A stretch of DNA of 64,000 nt from Aphelocoma coerulescens. Lineage: Eukaryota; Chordata; Aves; Passeriformes; Corvidae. Below the pieces are notes generated by a model. That model was given only the letters and a program-made list of their open reading frames with translations. It was not told the DNA's origin and ran no database searches. Where the stretch lies: assembly GCF_041296385.1 (NCBI RefSeq), contig NC_091023.1:10664924-10728923 (forward strand), read 5' to 3'. The translations under genes were made by a program, and so were the position numbers. Positions 62,401-64,000 of the stretch are shown here, piece by piece (within the stretch, counting starts at the first letter, position 1; each line of letters opens with the position of its first letter).

Positions 62401-64000
62401 ATTTTAATCTTGAATTATTGAGTCCCACTGATTTTAATTTTACTCTTAGTCTTTTAGAGCAGTATTAACAGCATGGCAAACCAGTGTTAGCAAGTGTGTG
62501 TTAGCTGGTCTGTGATCTTTGCCCAGGTGGGCAAGAAGGCCAGTGGCATCCTGGCCTGTACCAGCAATAGTGTGGCCAGCAGGACCAGGGCAGCGACCAT
62601 TCCCCTGTGCTCAGCACTGGTGAGGCTGCACCTTGAATCCTGTGTTCAGTTTTGGGCCTCTCACTGCAAGAAAGGCATTGAGGTGTTGGAGTGTGTCCAG
62701 AGAGAGGCAATGGAGCTGCAAAGTGTCTGGAGCACAAGCCTGGTGAGGAGCAGCTGGGGGAACTGGGAGTTTTTAGTCTGGAGGAGGGTCAGGAGAGACC
62801 TTATTGCTCCATTACAGTTACTTGCAAGGAGCTTGTAGAGACTCTCTCCTCCCAGGTAACAAGAGGAAATGGCCTTCAGTTTCAAGAGAGACTTATATTG
62901 GATATAAGGAAATATGTCTTCATGAGAAGGGTTGTCAAGCCCTGGAACTGTTCAGGGAAGTGGTGGAGTCACCGTCCCTGGTGTTATTGAAAAGACATGT
63001 AGATGTGGCACTTGGGGACATGGTTTAGTGGTGCCCTTGGCAGTGCTGGGTTAATGGTGGGATTTGATATCTTGAAGGTCTTTTCCAACTTAAACTATTC
63101 AGTGATTCTACATTCCATATTTGGTGTATAGCTTTAGTCTTAATGTGCCCCAACAGATCTGAGTTAAAGCCTAAAGTCTATACCTACCCAACTTCAGTGC
63201 AAACACCTTAGCACGTGGAAAACTTTGCAGTATTTTGCCTATTGTGTTGCTGCAAAACCATCAATAGGCAGGCAAAAAAACCTAGCCCATAATGGCCATT
63301 TGAAGTAATTCTAATATAAAAAAAAAAACCAAAAACCAACAGACTAGATATATTTTATATATTTTAAATTACTGGGACCTCCTGCCTGTTTGCATTTTGG
63401 ATCAACATTTAGTCAGATGGAGAGTTCAGTGTTTGTAGTAATCCAGTGTTAGGATTCAAGCTTTTGCTATGATATTGGTTAGAAAGAAAAAAAAACCCAA
63501 ATAAGAACTAGAAACAGATGTTCCACAAGTCTAATTAATGTCCTAGCATGAGACTTCTCAGCAGAGCATTCTCATGACATCAGTGCTGTTTATGCAAAGC
63601 ATATATTAGAACTGTGTCCTAGTAGCAGTACCTACTACTCCTAGAACCATGCCAAGGATACCTTCTAATACGAGCTGAATGTTTCTATACATAAGGGAGC
63701 TCCCATGCAAAGAATAATAATCAAGAGTCATGAACTTACCTATGAAACCTGAAGGATTTGAAAAATGGAAAGCAGATTGTGGCCATTGTGGTGCAGGTGG
63801 AAGCAAGTTTCAGGCATGTAAATTAGAGTGAAGAATGGAATGAGAACTAAAATCACTTACATGAGGTGACATTAGAAACAAATAAATAGTTCAGAAACTT
63901 TCACTCAAATGAGAAATCAGTTAAGTTGACAACTGCAGGGGTCTTTTTTCTGAGATTGTTTAAATTATCTGCATGCAAGTAAACATTAGTACGATTATTA
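56186..64000 (-). CDS. COL4A4: Collagen alpha-4(IV) chain, 3' part (partial, continues past right edge)
   Basis: Read on the - strand, exons 62325-62194, 60139-60023, 59304-59116, 57345-57059 and 56449-56186 join in frame. They encode the end of the Gly-X-Y triple helix, a transition (PHIRSASG) and a complete NC1 domain ending [13 protein letters not shown]. NC1 has the expected two halves with six cysteines each, starting at [19 protein letters not shown]4A4 rather than another type IV chain is chosen by several alpha-4-specific stretches: [20 protein letters not shown], the HNQDLG junction, and [11 protein letters not shown]. Known role: alpha-4 assembles with alpha-3 and alpha-5 in glomerular and other basement membranes; NC1 starts trimer and hexamer formation, and human defects cause Alport syndrome. 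COL4A3 should lie beyond the right edge. Most introns are phase 1; the last is phase 0. Confidence 0.95.
56450..57058 (-). other. COL4A4: COL4A4 last intron
   Basis: A 609-base phase-0 intron with donor GTAAGA and acceptor ttccttccag. If the intron were retained, the upstream frame would run 36 codons into it (to 56,951). No other feature is seen. Confidence 0.85.
57059..57345 (-). CDS. COL4A4: COL4A4 penultimate exon: central NC1
   Basis: A 287-base exon from acceptor tttttatttccag to donor GTAAGA. It encodes [18 protein letters not shown], then [34 protein letters not shown] and [20 protein letters not shown]. These carry the remaining five cysteines of NC1 repeat 1 and the first of repeat 2. 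The open frame starts before the acceptor, but the splice site and the join to the HNQDLG exon set the true boundary. Confidence 0.96.
57346..59115 (-). other. COL4A4: COL4A4 intron inside NC1
   Basis: A 1.8-kb phase-1 intron between the HNQDL exon and the LAGSC exon. No additional exon or mobile element is recognised. Confidence 0.8.
59116..59304 (-). CDS. COL4A4: COL4A4 exon: end of triple helix and start of NC1
   Basis: A 189-base exon with acceptor cctttcttcaag and donor GTATGT. It encodes the last Gly-X-Y repeats ([13 protein letters not shown]), the short transition HIRSASG, and the first 44 residues of NC1 starting [16 protein letters not shown] and ending [11 protein letters not shown] longer open frame on the same strand here ([10 protein letters not shown]...) is in the wrong frame and is not the product. 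Confidence 0.95.
59305..60022 (-). other. COL4A4: COL4A4 intron
   Basis: A 718-base phase-1 intron with donor GTAAGG. Nothing further is recognised in it. Confidence 0.85.
60023..60139 (-). CDS. COL4A4: COL4A4 Gly-X-Y exon (39 codons)
   Basis: A 117-base exon, acceptor ttatctag and donor GTAAGG, encoding 13 uninterrupted triplets: [20 protein letters not shown], then [18 protein letters not shown]. It is phase 1 on both sides, splitting glycine codons as is usual for type IV collagen exons. Confidence 0.93.
60140..62193 (-). other. COL4A4: COL4A4 intron
   Basis: A 2.05-kb phase-1 intron. No Gly-X-Y coding segment or recognised repeat was found in it on either strand. Confidence 0.75.
62194..62325 (-). 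CDS. COL4A4: COL4A4 Gly-X-Y exon with a Cys-containing interruption
   Basis: A 132-base exon, acceptor cacattccag and donor GTAAGC. It begins [17 protein letters not shown] and continues [18 protein letters not shown], then PVGHPGPQ. The KVDDSCPTT segment breaks the Gly-X-Y pattern and carries one cysteine. Human COL4A4 has a matching break with a VDDCP core, as I recall, which supports orthology. Confidence 0.94.
62521..63111 (+). mobile_element. CR1 LINE 3' fragment (~590 bp) in a COL4A4 intron
   Basis: The longest CR1 copy in the window. It includes reverse-transcriptase-end and 3'UTR words of CR1: 'ggtgaggctgcaccttgaat', 'tgtgttcagttttgggc', 'gaggtgttggagtgtgtcca', 'agaggaaatggcctt', 'ggtggagtcaccgtccctgg' and 'aaggtcttttccaactt', ending 'attcagtgattcta'. 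It lies opposite to COL4A4. Open frames in it are broken, so it is inactive. Confidence 0.92.
63740..63748 (-). CDS. COL4A4: Candidate 9-base COL4A4 micro-exon (one Gly-X-Y triplet)
   Basis: On the - strand, a pyrimidine-rich acceptor (ccatttttcaaatccttcag) is followed by GTTTCATAG and then a strong donor, GTAAGT. Spliced in phase 1 like the neighbouring exons, the nine bases add exactly one triplet, Gly-Phe-Ile, without disturbing the frame. Nine-base exons are known in the paralogue COL4A5 (an alternative pair near exon 41). The match could be chance, since the unit is very short. Confidence 0.4.
   Translation of the reverse strand, partial: VS

Larger units (their letters stand above)
62326..64000 (-). 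other. COL4A4: COL4A4 intronic sequence to window edge
   Basis: Sequence upstream (gene sense) of the VDDSC exon. It holds an antisense CR1 copy (62,521-63,111) and a candidate 9-base exon (63,740-63,748). No ordinary Gly-X-Y exon is visible up to the window edge. Confidence 0.7.

Noticed and set aside
63749..63806. Extension of the 63,740 micro-exon into the upstream open frame ([16 protein letters not shown])
   Set aside because: It contains no Gly-X-Y pattern and includes the pyrimidine-rich acceptor; it does not fit collagen.
1..64000. CRISPR arrays, bacterial operons, phage or plasmid genes
   Set aside because: The window is vertebrate nuclear DNA with spliced genes and CR1 elements. 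No regularly spaced direct repeats or compact bacterial-type coding were seen.

Overview
This window is vertebrate, almost certainly avian, nuclear DNA. It is AT-rich, has one strong CpG island, carries CR1 LINE 3' ends of the bird/reptile type, and contains exons of two recognisable vertebrate genes. No prokaryotic, viral or plasmid features were found, and most open frames in it are chance frames. The species is not identifiable from what I can see.

Layout: (1) 1-19,080 is intergenic DNA with one old CR1 relic (~0.8-1.0 kb), a CR1 3' end (18.7-19.0 kb) and no supported gene. (2) ~19,085-19,660 is a CpG-island promoter with NRF1-, Sp1-, E-box- and ETS-like motifs and a first non-coding exon ending in a consensus donor at 19,305. 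(3) 25,133-45,933 holds the complete coding region of RHBDD1 (rhomboid-like protease RHBL4) on the + strand: six coding exons, 314 residues, catalytic Ser144/His195, a ubiquitin-interacting motif and a C-terminal p97/VCP-binding motif. Its 3'UTR probably ends at one of several AATAAA signals between 47.4 and 48.0 kb. (4) ~48.0-55.6 kb is a convergent intergenic spacer with a CR1 fragment and AT-rich palindromes. (5) 56,186 to the right edge is the 3' part of COL4A4 (collagen alpha-4(IV)) on the - strand: three exons covering the whole NC1 domain, two further Gly-X-Y exons, and a possible 9-base micro-exon at 63,740-63,748. The rest of the gene lies beyond the right edge.

The tail-to-tail order RHBDD1 / COL4A4 is the same as I recall for human chromosome 2q36, so this is conserved synteny. 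The two genes do not form a pathway: RHBDD1 is an ER quality-control protease and COL4A4 is a basement-membrane collagen chain. I found no novel system. The items most worth checking are the COL4A4 micro-exon, the frame-neutral RHBDD1 exons that carry the linker and the UIM, a 204-codon open frame in the spacer, and non-coding blocks that may be enhancers.
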